DNA from: Moraxellaceae bacterium AER2_44_116
GTDB lineage: Bacteria > Pseudomonadota > Gammaproteobacteria > Pseudomonadales > Moraxellaceae
Length of the DNA stretch: 64,000 nt
Assembly: GCA_006546595.1 (NCBI GenBank)
Contig: VIAD01000006.1
Coordinates: forward strand, 1-64,000
Direction of reading: 5' to 3'
The notes under the pieces are model-generated. The model saw nothing but the letters and a program-made list of their open reading frames with translations, did no database searches and was not told where the DNA came from. Made by a program: the position numbers and the translations under genes. Shown piece after piece: positions 44,775 to 51,583 of the stretch (position 1 is the stretch's first letter; each line of letters starts with the position of its first letter).

Positions 44775-45552
44775 AGAATCTACAGGCAAAACACTATTAG
44801 TTGCCACCGTGTTATCCGTAGTGTGTTCGATGGCCTTGGCTGCCGCCGTCACCCTGCTAAAACCGATTCAAGACCAAAATCGCTCCTTAGAAAAGCAACG
44901 TAAAATTTTGGCCGCTGCTGCGGTGTTGCCCGAAGGCGAGGGCAGTCCGACTGAAGTGCGCTCGCAGTTTGGCCACTTTCAGCGTTACTTAGTCAATTTA
45001 GCGACAGGTGAGTTTAAAGAAATCAAACTCGATGACCCCTTTGACCAACGTAAAGCGTTCAAAGAAGCGGATAAGTCGATCGCTTTAACACCTGAACAAG
45101 ACACCGCGAGCCTAAGACGACGTGCTAACGAAGCCGATATTTATGTGTTGCGTGATGCGTCGGGCAAAGTCGAAAAAATGGTATTGCCGATTTCAGGTTA
45201 CGGTTTGTGGTCAACGTTATACGGTTATATTGTCCTAAAAAATGACGCTAATACCGTCATTGGTATTACCTTCACCGAACACGCCGAAACACCGGGTTTA
45301 GGCGGTGAAGTGGATAACCCCAAATGGAAAGCTTTGTGGACAGATAAGCACGTTTACAACGCCGAAGGCCAAGCCAAACTAGGACTGATTAAAGGTAATG
45401 TTGATAACAGCAAACCTGATGCCGACCATCATGTCGATGGCTTATCGGGCGCAACTTTAACCAGTAATGGCGTAACTAACTTAGTCCAATTTTGGATGGG
45501 TGATATGGGTTTCAAGAAATTCTTGAGCAAAGTACGCACAGAGGGCATTTAA
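44767..45552 (+). CDS. nqrC: Na+-translocating NADH:quinone reductase subunit C
   Basis: A single-helix membrane-anchored subunit (hydrophobic residues about 8-28) with a periplasmic FMN domain. The motif DGLSGATLTS carries the covalent FMN on Thr230. GYGLWSTLYGYIVL and AETPGLGGEV are conserved in NqrC and RnfG proteins. 261 residues is normal. Its start overlaps the end of nqrB, implying coupled translation; nqrD starts one base after its stop. Confidence 0.96.
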   Translation: MSKESTGKTLLVATVLSVVCSMALAAAVTLLKPIQDQNRSLEKQRKILAAAAVLPEGEGSPTEVRSQFGHFQRYLVNLATGEFKEIKLDDPFDQRKAFKEADKSIALTPEQDTASLRRRANEADIYVLRDASGKVEKMVLPISGYGLWSTLYGYIVLKNDANTVIGITFTEHAETPGLGGEVDNPKWKALWTDKHVYNAEGQAKLGLIKGNVDNSKPDADHHVDGLSGATLTSNGVTNLVQFWMGDMGFKKFLSKVRTEGI

Positions 45553-45553
45553 C

Positions 45554-46225
45554 ATGGCAGAACAACACAATACCAAAGACATTCTCCTTGGCCCCATTTT
45601 TAATACCAATCCTGTTATTTTTCAGGTGTTGGGTATTTGTTCCGCGTTGGCAGTGACCAGTAGTTTAAAAACTGCCTTGGCTATGTCTGTCGGTTTGACT
45701 TTAGTCACAGCGTTTTCTAACTTTTTTATTAGTTTGATTCGTAACGTCATCCCTAATTCCATTCGTATCATCGTACAAATGGTGGTCGTGGCGACCTTGG
45801 TGATTATTGTTGACCAATTATTACAAGCCTTTGCGCCCGTCATTGCCAAACAAATGTCGGTCTTTGTCGGTTTGATTATCACCAACTGTATTGTCATGGG
45901 ACGTTTAGAAGCCTTTGCCATGAAAAACCCGCCTGTCATTAGTTTTGTTGATGGCTTTGGTAATGGTTTGGGTTATTCCGCATTATTGATTTTGTTAGCG
46001 GTGATTCGTGAGTTATTTGGCTCAGGCACATTGTTAGGCATTACGATTTTACAAACCGTGAATAATGGTGGTTGGTATATTCCTAATGGCTTATTGTTAT
46101 TGCCACCGTCGGCTTTCTTTTTGATTGGCTTAGTGATTTGGGCATTACGCTCATGGAAAACAGACCAACAAGAAAGCACCGAATTCAAAATCGCCCCCAA
46201 TAGCAAAGCGCAAGCCAGCCACTAA
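45554..46225 (+). CDS. nqrD: Na+-translocating NADH:quinone reductase subunit D
   Basis: An integral membrane subunit with about six helices. Together with NqrE it forms the symmetric core that holds an iron centre between them. GPIFNTNPVIFQVLGICSAL, NCIVMGRLEAFAMKN and SFVDGFGNGLGYSAL are typical. At 223 residues it is slightly longer at the C-terminus than Vibrio NqrD, with a hydrophilic tail of about 25 residues. Confidence 0.95.
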   Translation: MAEQHNTKDILLGPIFNTNPVIFQVLGICSALAVTSSLKTALAMSVGLTLVTAFSNFFISLIRNVIPNSIRIIVQMVVVATLVIIVDQLLQAFAPVIAKQMSVFVGLIITNCIVMGRLEAFAMKNPPVISFVDGFGNGLGYSALLILLAVIRELFGSGTLLGITILQTVNNGGWYIPNGLLLLPPSAFFLIGLVIWALRSWKTDQQESTEFKIAPNSKAQASH

Positions 46226-46239
46226 CAGGAGTGATGATT

Positions 46240-46857
46240 ATGGAACATTATTTAAGCCTGTTTATTCGTGCGGTGTTTATTGAAAACATGGCCTTAGCGT
46301 TCTTTTTGGGTATGTGTACCTTTTTAGCGATTTCTAAAAAAATTCAAACCGCTATTTCTTTGGGCATTGCCGTTATTTTTGTGCAAACCATTACCGTTCC
46401 TGCCAATAACTTGCTGTGGCAGTTTTTATTAAAAGAAGGTGCGTTATCGTGGACGGGTATGAAAGGCGCGGAAACTATCGACTTGTCGTTTTTAAGTTTA
46501 ATGAGTTACATCTGCATGGTCGCTGCTTTAGTGCAAGTAATAGAAATGGCGTGTGATAAATACTTGCCGTCACTTTATAACGCCTTGGGCATTTATTTGC
46601 CGTTGATTACCGTGAATTGTGCAGTATTAGCTGGCGCATTATTTATGCAGCAACGTGATTATAACTTTGCCGAAAGTGTCGTTTATGGTGTGGGTTCGGG
46701 TGCAGGTTGGGCATTAGCAATTGTGTTAATTGCCGCCGTGCGTGAAAAAATGAAATACAGTGACGTACCCGCAGGCTTACAAGGCTTAGGCATTACCTTT
46801 ATTTCCGCAGGACTGATGGCCTTAGGCTTTATGTCTTTCTCTGGCATCAAATTGTAA
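46240..46857 (+). CDS. nqrE: Na+-translocating NADH:quinone reductase subunit E
   Basis: An integral membrane subunit homologous to NqrD. The 205 residues start MEHYLSLFIRAVFIENMALA, as in Vibrio NqrE, and end in the usual hydrophobic GFMSFSGIKL. The start is ATG 46240 with AGGAG eight bases before; the upstream GTG and ATG codons overlap that ribosome-binding site. VNCAVLAGALFMQ contains the cysteine conserved for the iron centre between D and E. Confidence 0.95.
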   Translation: MEHYLSLFIRAVFIENMALAFFLGMCTFLAISKKIQTAISLGIAVIFVQTITVPANNLLWQFLLKEGALSWTGMKGAETIDLSFLSLMSYICMVAALVQVIEMACDKYLPSLYNALGIYLPLITVNCAVLAGALFMQQRDYNFAESVVYGVGSGAGWALAIVLIAAVREKMKYSDVPAGLQGLGITFISAGLMALGFMSFSGIKL

Positions 46858-46869
46858 GGGGCGGTCAGT

Positions 46870-48108
46870 ATGTCGCAAGAATTTATTATTGTTTTAAGTA
46901 TGGTGATGTTTACGGGCACCGTATTAGTGCTCGTCGCGTTTATTTTGGCAGCACGGTCAAAATTAGTCACCGAAGGCACTGTTTTTATTGATATTAACAA
47001 CGACCCCGAAAAGCGTATTGAAGTTGCCAGTGGCGGTAAACTATTACAAACCTTGTCGGATGAAAAACTATTTTTATCTTCCGCTTGTGGCGGCGGTGGC
47101 ACGTGTGGTCAATGTCGCGTTAAAGTGAAATCAGGTGGTGGCGACATTCTTCCCACCGAAGAACCGCATTTTACCAAAGGCGAAATCCGAGATGGTTGGC
47201 GTTTAGGCTGTCAATTAGCCGTTAAACAAAACCTAGAAATCGAATTAGACGAGGAGTTTTTTGGCGTAAAACGCTGGGAATGTGAGGTGCTTTCTAACGA
47301 CAACGTCGCGACATTTATTAAAGAGTTAACGCTAAAACTGCCCGAAGGCGAAGACGTTCATTTCCGCGCAGGCGGTTATATGCAGTTAGAAGCTCCCGCT
47401 TATGAAGCCAATTACAAAGACTTTGATATTCAAGACGAATATCGCGGTGATTGGGAAAAGTTTAAGTTATTTGATGTTAAAGCCAAAACCACTGAGCCAA
47501 CGATCCGCGCTTACTCAATGGCCAATTATCCTGACGAAAAAGGCTTATTGAAATTTAATATTCGCATTGCCACGCCACCATTACGTCAATTACATGAAGT
47601 GCCCGCAGGTAAAATGTCGTCTTGGGTGTTTAACCTGAAAAAAGGCGATAAAGTCACTGTGTTTGGGCCTTTTGGTGAGTTTTTTGCGCGTGATACCAAA
47701 GCAGAAATGGTGTTTATTGGTGGCGGTGCGGGTATGGCTCCGATGCGTTCGCATTTATTTGACCAATTAAAACGTTTGCATTCTGACCGTAAAATTTCTT
47801 TTTGGTATGGTGCACGTTCGTTACGCGAAACCTTTTATGCCGATGAATACGACCAACTTGCCAAAGAGAACCCGAATTTTGAATGGCATTTAGCACTATC
47901 TGAACCGCAGCCCGAAGATAATTGGACAGGTTATACAGGCTTTATTCATCATGTGTTATTTGAAAATTACCTCAAAAATCATGCCGCACCCGAAGACTGT
48001 GAGTTTTATATGTGTGGCCCGCCGATGATGAATGCGGCGGTGATTAATATGTTGTTAGAGTTGGGCGTGGATAAAGACAATATTATGTTAGATGATTTTG
48101 GCGGTTGA
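46870..48108 (+). CDS. nqrF: Na+-translocating NADH:quinone reductase subunit F
   Basis: The electron-input subunit, which oxidises NADH through FAD and a [2Fe-2S] cluster. After one N-terminal helix, the ferredoxin domain has SACGGGGTCGQCRVKV and RLGCQLAV, giving Cys73, Cys79, Cys82 and Cys114. The FAD site RAYSMANYPDE and the NADH site FIGGGAGMAPMRSHLF follow, ending YMCGPPMMNAAV and a LDDFGG tail. 412 residues is standard. In many genomes apbE and nqrM come next; here about 6 kb of defence genes intervene. Confidence 0.96.
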   Translation: MSQEFIIVLSMVMFTGTVLVLVAFILAARSKLVTEGTVFIDINNDPEKRIEVASGGKLLQTLSDEKLFLSSACGGGGTCGQCRVKVKSGGGDILPTEEPHFTKGEIRDGWRLGCQLAVKQNLEIELDEEFFGVKRWECEVLSNDNVATFIKELTLKLPEGEDVHFRAGGYMQLEAPAYEANYKDFDIQDEYRGDWEKFKLFDVKAKTTEPTIRAYSMANYPDEKGLLKFNIRIATPPLRQLHEVPAGKMSSWVFNLKKGDKVTVFGPFGEFFARDTKAEMVFIGGGAGMAPMRSHLFDQLKRLHSDRKISFWYGARSLRETFYADEYDQLAKENPNFEWHLALSEPQPEDNWTGYTGFIHHVLFENYLKNHAAPEDCEFYMCGPPMMNAAVINMLLELGVDKDNIMLDDFGG

Positions 48109-48128
48109 ATTCTAGGGATTTAATTGCC

Positions 48129-48200
48129 CCTTCGACTCCGCTCAGGGAACGTTTTTACGTTGGCTGAGCGGAGTCGTGGTGGCTGAGCGGGGTCGAAGCC
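48129..48200. repeat. CTTCGACTCCGCTCAG inverted-repeat element, copy 2
   Basis: Almost the same as 40243-40314: CTTCGACTCCGCTCAG (48130-48145), an internal AACG-TTTTT-ACGTT hairpin, an inner GGCTGAGCGGAGTCG copy, and CTGAGCGGGGTCGAAG (48183-48198) with one change. It lies 20 bases after nqrF, at the left edge of the inserted defence island, and may terminate nqr transcription. Confidence 0.9.
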
Positions 48201-48287
48201 AAGCCGCTTTATGCGATTGAGCGGGTGCATAATTGCACCCTAATTAATTTTAGTAACATTTGCTTTCCCCCTCATTCAACGTACAAT

Positions 48288-48308
48288 AGATATTGATATT
48301 AAATATCT
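48288..48308. promoter_or_regulatory. Candidate operator of the RHH/MazF pair
   Basis: AGATATT-GATATTA-AATATCT is a perfect inverted repeat with 7-base arms and a 7-base centre, starting right after a TACAAT -10 candidate (48282-48287) and 11 bases before the antitoxin start. Autoregulation by the ribbon-helix-helix antitoxin is expected for such modules. Confidence 0.55.
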
Positions 48309-48319
48309 AAGGTATAGTC

Positions 48320-48589
48320 ATGCAATTACTTGTACATCTTCCCGATGATCTTGTTGCCCGTTTTCGTAATGCCATTCCCGCACGTCAGCGTAGTGATTTT
48401 ATCCGCGAGCTGTTAGAGCGTTCATTACCCAACAATGACGATGCGCTTTATCGCCTTGCCTTAGAAGCTCAAGCCTATGATGACGCACACCCTAATGAGT
48501 TTGCCGATTTCAACAACACTATCGCCGATGGTCTTGACCCTAATGAAACCTTCGACCTCGCTAAATTGGATGCGTTATGTCAGAAATAA
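48320..48589 (+). CDS. Ribbon-helix-helix antitoxin of a MazF-type toxin
   Basis: An acidic protein of 89 residues. The N-terminal about 45 residues (LLVHLPDDLVARFRNAIPAR, QRSDFIRELLERSL) have the beta-strand plus two-helix pattern of MetJ/Arc DNA-binding antitoxins. The rest is acidic and probably wraps the toxin. The toxin gene overlaps its last 13 bases, a typical antitoxin-first layout. The pairing of an RHH antitoxin with a MazF toxin is known from other chromosomal modules. Confidence 0.83.
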   Translation: MQLLVHLPDDLVARFRNAIPARQRSDFIRELLERSLPNNDDALYRLALEAQAYDDAHPNEFADFNNTIADGLDPNETFDLAKLDALCQK

Positions 48590-48897
48590 AGCGTGGTGAG
48601 GTTTATTGGGCGCAACTTGACCCAACTATTGGCGCAGAAATTCAAAAAACACGCCCTGTTGTCGTGATGTCTAATTCGTCGATTAACAAAGCAAGACGAA
48701 CGGTTGTTGTTGTGCCACTGTCAACGTCTGCGCCTGTGATTCAATATATTAATGTTGGGTTAACGGGCGGTAATACAGCGCGTTGCGACCATATTCGCGC
48801 TATTGATAAATCTCGCTTAGGTAAAAAAATTGGGATTTTAGCTATAAAAGACATGGACGCGATTTTGGATGCCTTAAAAAAGATTTTGGATAAATAG
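48577..48897 (+). CDS. mazF: MazF/PemK-type endoribonuclease toxin
   Basis: A 106-residue toxin that would cleave mRNA at short motifs when free of antitoxin. It has the MazF signature KRGEVYWAQLDPTIGAEI, QKTRPVVVMSNSSINKARR with the catalytic arginine, VVVVPLSTSAP with the conserved serine/threonine, and ARCDHIRAIDKSRLGKKIG. No interruption is visible, so it is probably active. It is nine bases before mod; toxin and methyltransferase may share a transcript. Confidence 0.9.
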   Translation: MSEIKRGEVYWAQLDPTIGAEIQKTRPVVVMSNSSINKARRTVVVVPLSTSAPVIQYINVGLTGGNTARCDHIRAIDKSRLGKKIGILAIKDMDAILDALKKILDK

Positions 48898-48905
48898 GAT
48901 TAACT

Positions 48906-50582
48906 ATGCCAACCTTAACATGGGTCGGAAAAGACAAGGTGGTGAATCATCATCACGATGTGCCGTTTAGAATATTAAATAAACAATATAATTTTACTGC
49001 TAATAATAACTCGCCTATTAACTCTACTCAAAATCGGATTATTCAAGGGGATAATTTAGAAGCCCTTAAAAGTTTATTGCCTGAATTTGAAGGCAAGGTG
49101 AAATGTATTTATATTGACCCGCCGTATAATACGGGCAATGAGGGTTGGGTTTATAACGATAATGTTAACGACCCGAAAATGAAAAAGTGGTTGGGGCAGG
49201 TGGTGGGTAAAGAGGGGGAAGATTTAAGCCGCCATGATAAGTGGTTGTGCATGATGTATCCGCGTTTGAAGTTGTTACATAAGCTGTTGGCGGATGATGG
49301 CGTGATATTTGTGAGTATTGATGATAATCAGCAAGCAAATCTTACGTTAATAATGGATGAAATTTTTGGATTAAAGCAACATGTTGCTACGATTACTCTT
49401 TTATGTAATCCAAAAGGAAGAAGTCAGGATAAATACTTTGGTACGTCTCATGAGTATTTAATTATTTATAGTAAAACTGAGCGTCCAGCAGAGTCATTTA
49501 GTATTGAAAAGAACGATGAAGCGATTTTAAAAGATTATAAATTAATAGATGAAGGCGGTCGTTATCGCCTTATGGGTTTAAGAAATAGTCATAGAGAGTT
49601 CAATAAACAAACACGTCCAAATTTATTTTATCCATTATACGTTAACCCAATATTAAAAACGGTAAATGTCAATCAAGTTGATGGGCATGATATTGCAGTA
49701 TTACCTTTATGGGCGGATGGTTTTGAAGGATGTTGGACTTGGGGAAACAGCTTGGCTACGCAAGATAATCATTTATTAGTAGCCAAACAAGTGAAAGGAA
49801 AATGGGAAGTCAGCCGAAAGTCCTATGCTATTAAAGAGGGTGAAAAAGTCCGAAAGAAATTATTTACTATTTGGAATGACACTGATTTTAGAACTGAAGT
49901 TGGTCAAAGAGTCTTTGGCGAAATATTTGAAAATAGTAGTAAGCTAGACTTTCCGCAGCCGAAGTCTGTTGCGCTAATTCAAGAGGTTTTACGCACTTGT
50001 ACAAAGGATAATGACATCATTCTCGACTCCTTTGCAGGTTCAGGCACAACCGCCCACGCCGTACTCAAACTTAACGCCCAAGACGGTGGCAACCGCCGAT
50101 TTATCTTAGTCGAAATGATGGACTATGCCGAAAACATCACCGCCGAACGGGTACGCCGCGTCATTAACGGTTACGGTCAAGACAACAAAGCAGTAGCAGG
50201 TCTAGGCGGCGGTTTTGATTATTTCACCATCGGCGAACCCTTATTTTTAGAAAATGATAACCTCAACGAAGCCGTCGGAATTACCGCCATTCGTGACTAT
50301 ATTACCTACAGCGAAGGCATTCCCATCCATGAGCAAACCACGCCAGACAACCCGTATAATCCTTACGTTTTAGGCGTAAACCGCGAAGTCGCATGGGTGT
50401 TTTTTTACGAAACGGAGCGCGTCACCACCTTAGATATAGAGTTTTTAGGCACGCTACAATTTGGCAAACACAAACCCGTCAGCGTGATAATTTATGCCGA
50501 TAAATGCCTGTTAAGCCCTGAATTTATGCGTAAACATAATATTCGCTTTAAGAAAATACCCAGAGATATAACAAGGTTTTGA
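48906..50582 (+). CDS. mod: Type III restriction-modification DNA adenine methyltransferase (Mod)
   Basis: This methylates adenine in an asymmetric target and supplies the specificity of the type III enzyme. Of 558 residues, motif IV YIDPPYNTGNEGWVYNDN lies at about residue 70 and motif I DSFAGSGTTAHAVLKLN at about 375, the order of beta-class type III Mod proteins. The target-recognition region between (about 150-360) is clearly AT-richer in its DNA (about 49330-50000) than both flanks, pointing to exchange of specificity by recombination. Its partner res is 1 kb downstream, separated by toxin-antitoxin genes. Confidence 0.92.
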   Translation: MPTLTWVGKDKVVNHHHDVPFRILNKQYNFTANNNSPINSTQNRIIQGDNLEALKSLLPEFEGKVKCIYIDPPYNTGNEGWVYNDNVNDPKMKKWLGQVVGKEGEDLSRHDKWLCMMYPRLKLLHKLLADDGVIFVSIDDNQQANLTLIMDEIFGLKQHVATITLLCNPKGRSQDKYFGTSHEYLIIYSKTERPAESFSIEKNDEAILKDYKLIDEGGRYRLMGLRNSHREFNKQTRPNLFYPLYVNPILKTVNVNQVDGHDIAVLPLWADGFEGCWTWGNSLATQDNHLLVAKQVKGKWEVSRKSYAIKEGEKVRKKLFTIWNDTDFRTEVGQRVFGEIFENSSKLDFPQPKSVALIQEVLRTCTKDNDIILDSFAGSGTTAHAVLKLNAQDGGNRRFILVEMMDYAENITAERVRRVINGYGQDNKAVAGLGGGFDYFTIGEPLFLENDNLNEAVGITAIRDYITYSEGIPIHEQTTPDNPYNPYVLGVNREVAWVFFYETERVTTLDIEFLGTLQFGKHKPVSVIIYADKCLLSPEFMRKHNIRFKKIPRDITRF

Positions 50583-50625
50583 GCTAGTATGTCAATAATG
50601 CGTTGTGAACGATGAGGAAATTGTC

Positions 50626-50883
50626 ATGTATCAAACAGTAGAAGCAGTGGTTAAAAATGGCATTATTCAACCCATAGAAGCCATTGAGTATGAAGAAAAT
50701 ACTCGGTTTTTATTGGTGCGATTAACGCCAATACCTGCGTCCTTCAATGACGAAGCCCGCAGAAAAAAATTAGCCGATTGTTTTTATCAACTCGCGCAAA
50801 GTGCTGCATTTAGTGACATTAAAGACCCTGTAGCATGGCAAAAAGAAGTACGCGAAGATAAGCCATTATTCGGCAGAGATTAA
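50626..50883 (+). CDS. VapB-type antitoxin (DUF104-like) of a broken pair
   Basis: A small protein of 85 residues starting MYQTVEAVVKNGIIQPIEAI, a beta-rich N-terminal form seen in VapB-like antitoxins partnered with PIN toxins. GAGGAAA eight bases before the ATG sets the start. The toxin gene that should follow is reduced to an 18-codon stump three bases on, so this antitoxin is now an orphan. Exact family is uncertain. Confidence 0.65.
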   Translation: MYQTVEAVVKNGIIQPIEAIEYEENTRFLLVRLTPIPASFNDEARRKKLADCFYQLAQSAAFSDIKDPVAWQKEVREDKPLFGRD

Positions 50884-50886
50884 AAG

Positions 50887-50943
50887 ATGATTTTAGACAG
50901 TAATATTCTTATTTATGCCATAAACAGAACATTGCAAAAATAA
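50887..50943 (+). pseudogene. VapC PIN-domain toxin remnant
   Basis: The frame starts MILDSNILIYAINRT and ends in TAA after 18 codons. MILDSNILIYA is the standard first strand of PIN-domain ribonucleases with the first catalytic aspartate. Nothing like the rest of a PIN domain follows before the next gene at 50956, so the gene has been truncated by deletion, perhaps when the second pair was acquired. Confidence 0.7.
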
Positions 50944-50955
50944 AGGAGACTTAAC

Positions 50956-51180
50956 ATGAGCCTAGCACACGTTATTCAGCAACATATCAACGCACTGCCA
51001 CCGTATCAGCAAGCCGAAGTATTAGATTTTGTGTTGTTTTTAGAGCAAAAACAGCAAGGTATGACCGTATTGAACAATCACACACCACTACGCAAACCAC
51101 ATCCAATAGCAGCACAAATAAAAGTAGATGGCGATATATTTGACTCAATACCTGCCGATGATTGGGATTTACCAACGTGA
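50956..51180 (+). CDS. DUF2281-type VapB antitoxin
   Basis: A 74-residue protein with the DUF2281 pattern SLAHVIQQHINALPPYQQAE, VLDFVLFLEQK, and a proline-rich, acidic C-terminus ending DDWDLPT. Such proteins are found directly upstream of PIN toxins. The ribosome-binding site is AAAGGAGA. Its stop overlaps the GTG start of the toxin gene (GTGA). Confidence 0.82.
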   Translation: MSLAHVIQQHINALPPYQQAEVLDFVLFLEQKQQGMTVLNNHTPLRKPHPIAAQIKVDGDIFDSIPADDWDLPT

Positions 51181-51566
51181 TAATTTTAGATACGCATATT
51201 TGGTTATGGTGGTTAATGGGAGATGCGCGTCTAAAATCAGAGTGGCAGCAATGTATAGAAAGGAGTGAGCGAGTAGGCGTTTCGGCAGCATCCTGTATAG
51301 AAGTGGCATGGCTTGCACAGTTTGGTAGAATTACCTTGCCTTGTGCATCTGATGAGTGGATGAATAAAGCCATTGTTGACTCAGGCATTGAGTTGATGGC
51401 AATAACTCCTCATATTGCAAAACTAGCCGCAGAATTACCACAGCATCATCGTGACCCTCAAGATAGATTGATTATCGCTACGGCACTCGCCAACAAAGCA
51501 ACCATTATTTCGGCGGATGGTAAGTTTCCTCTTTATGTAGAAATTAAAGAGCTTTTATTAAATTAA
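51177..51566 (+). CDS. PIN-domain ribonuclease toxin (VapC-like)
   Basis: A 129-residue PIN toxin that would cleave a specific RNA. The acidic residues of the active site are all visible: Asp in ILDTHIWLWW, Glu in SAASCIEVAWL, Asp in DPQDRLIIATALA and Asp in IISADGKF. It starts at GTG 51177, overlapping its antitoxin. An in-frame TTG 15 bases earlier is less likely. It sits 17 bases before res, so this TA pair has been placed between the two halves of a type III RM system. Confidence 0.87.
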   Translation: MIILDTHIWLWWLMGDARLKSEWQQCIERSERVGVSAASCIEVAWLAQFGRITLPCASDEWMNKAIVDSGIELMAITPHIAKLAAELPQHHRDPQDRLIIATALANKATIISADGKFPLYVEIKELLLN

Positions 51567-51583
51567 CCGTGATAGAGCAAATA

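Noticed and set aside
48288..48308. Attachment site of an integrated element at the left edge of the defence island
   Set aside because: No matching direct repeat at the right edge and no integrase; the inverted repeat fits an antitoxin operator better.
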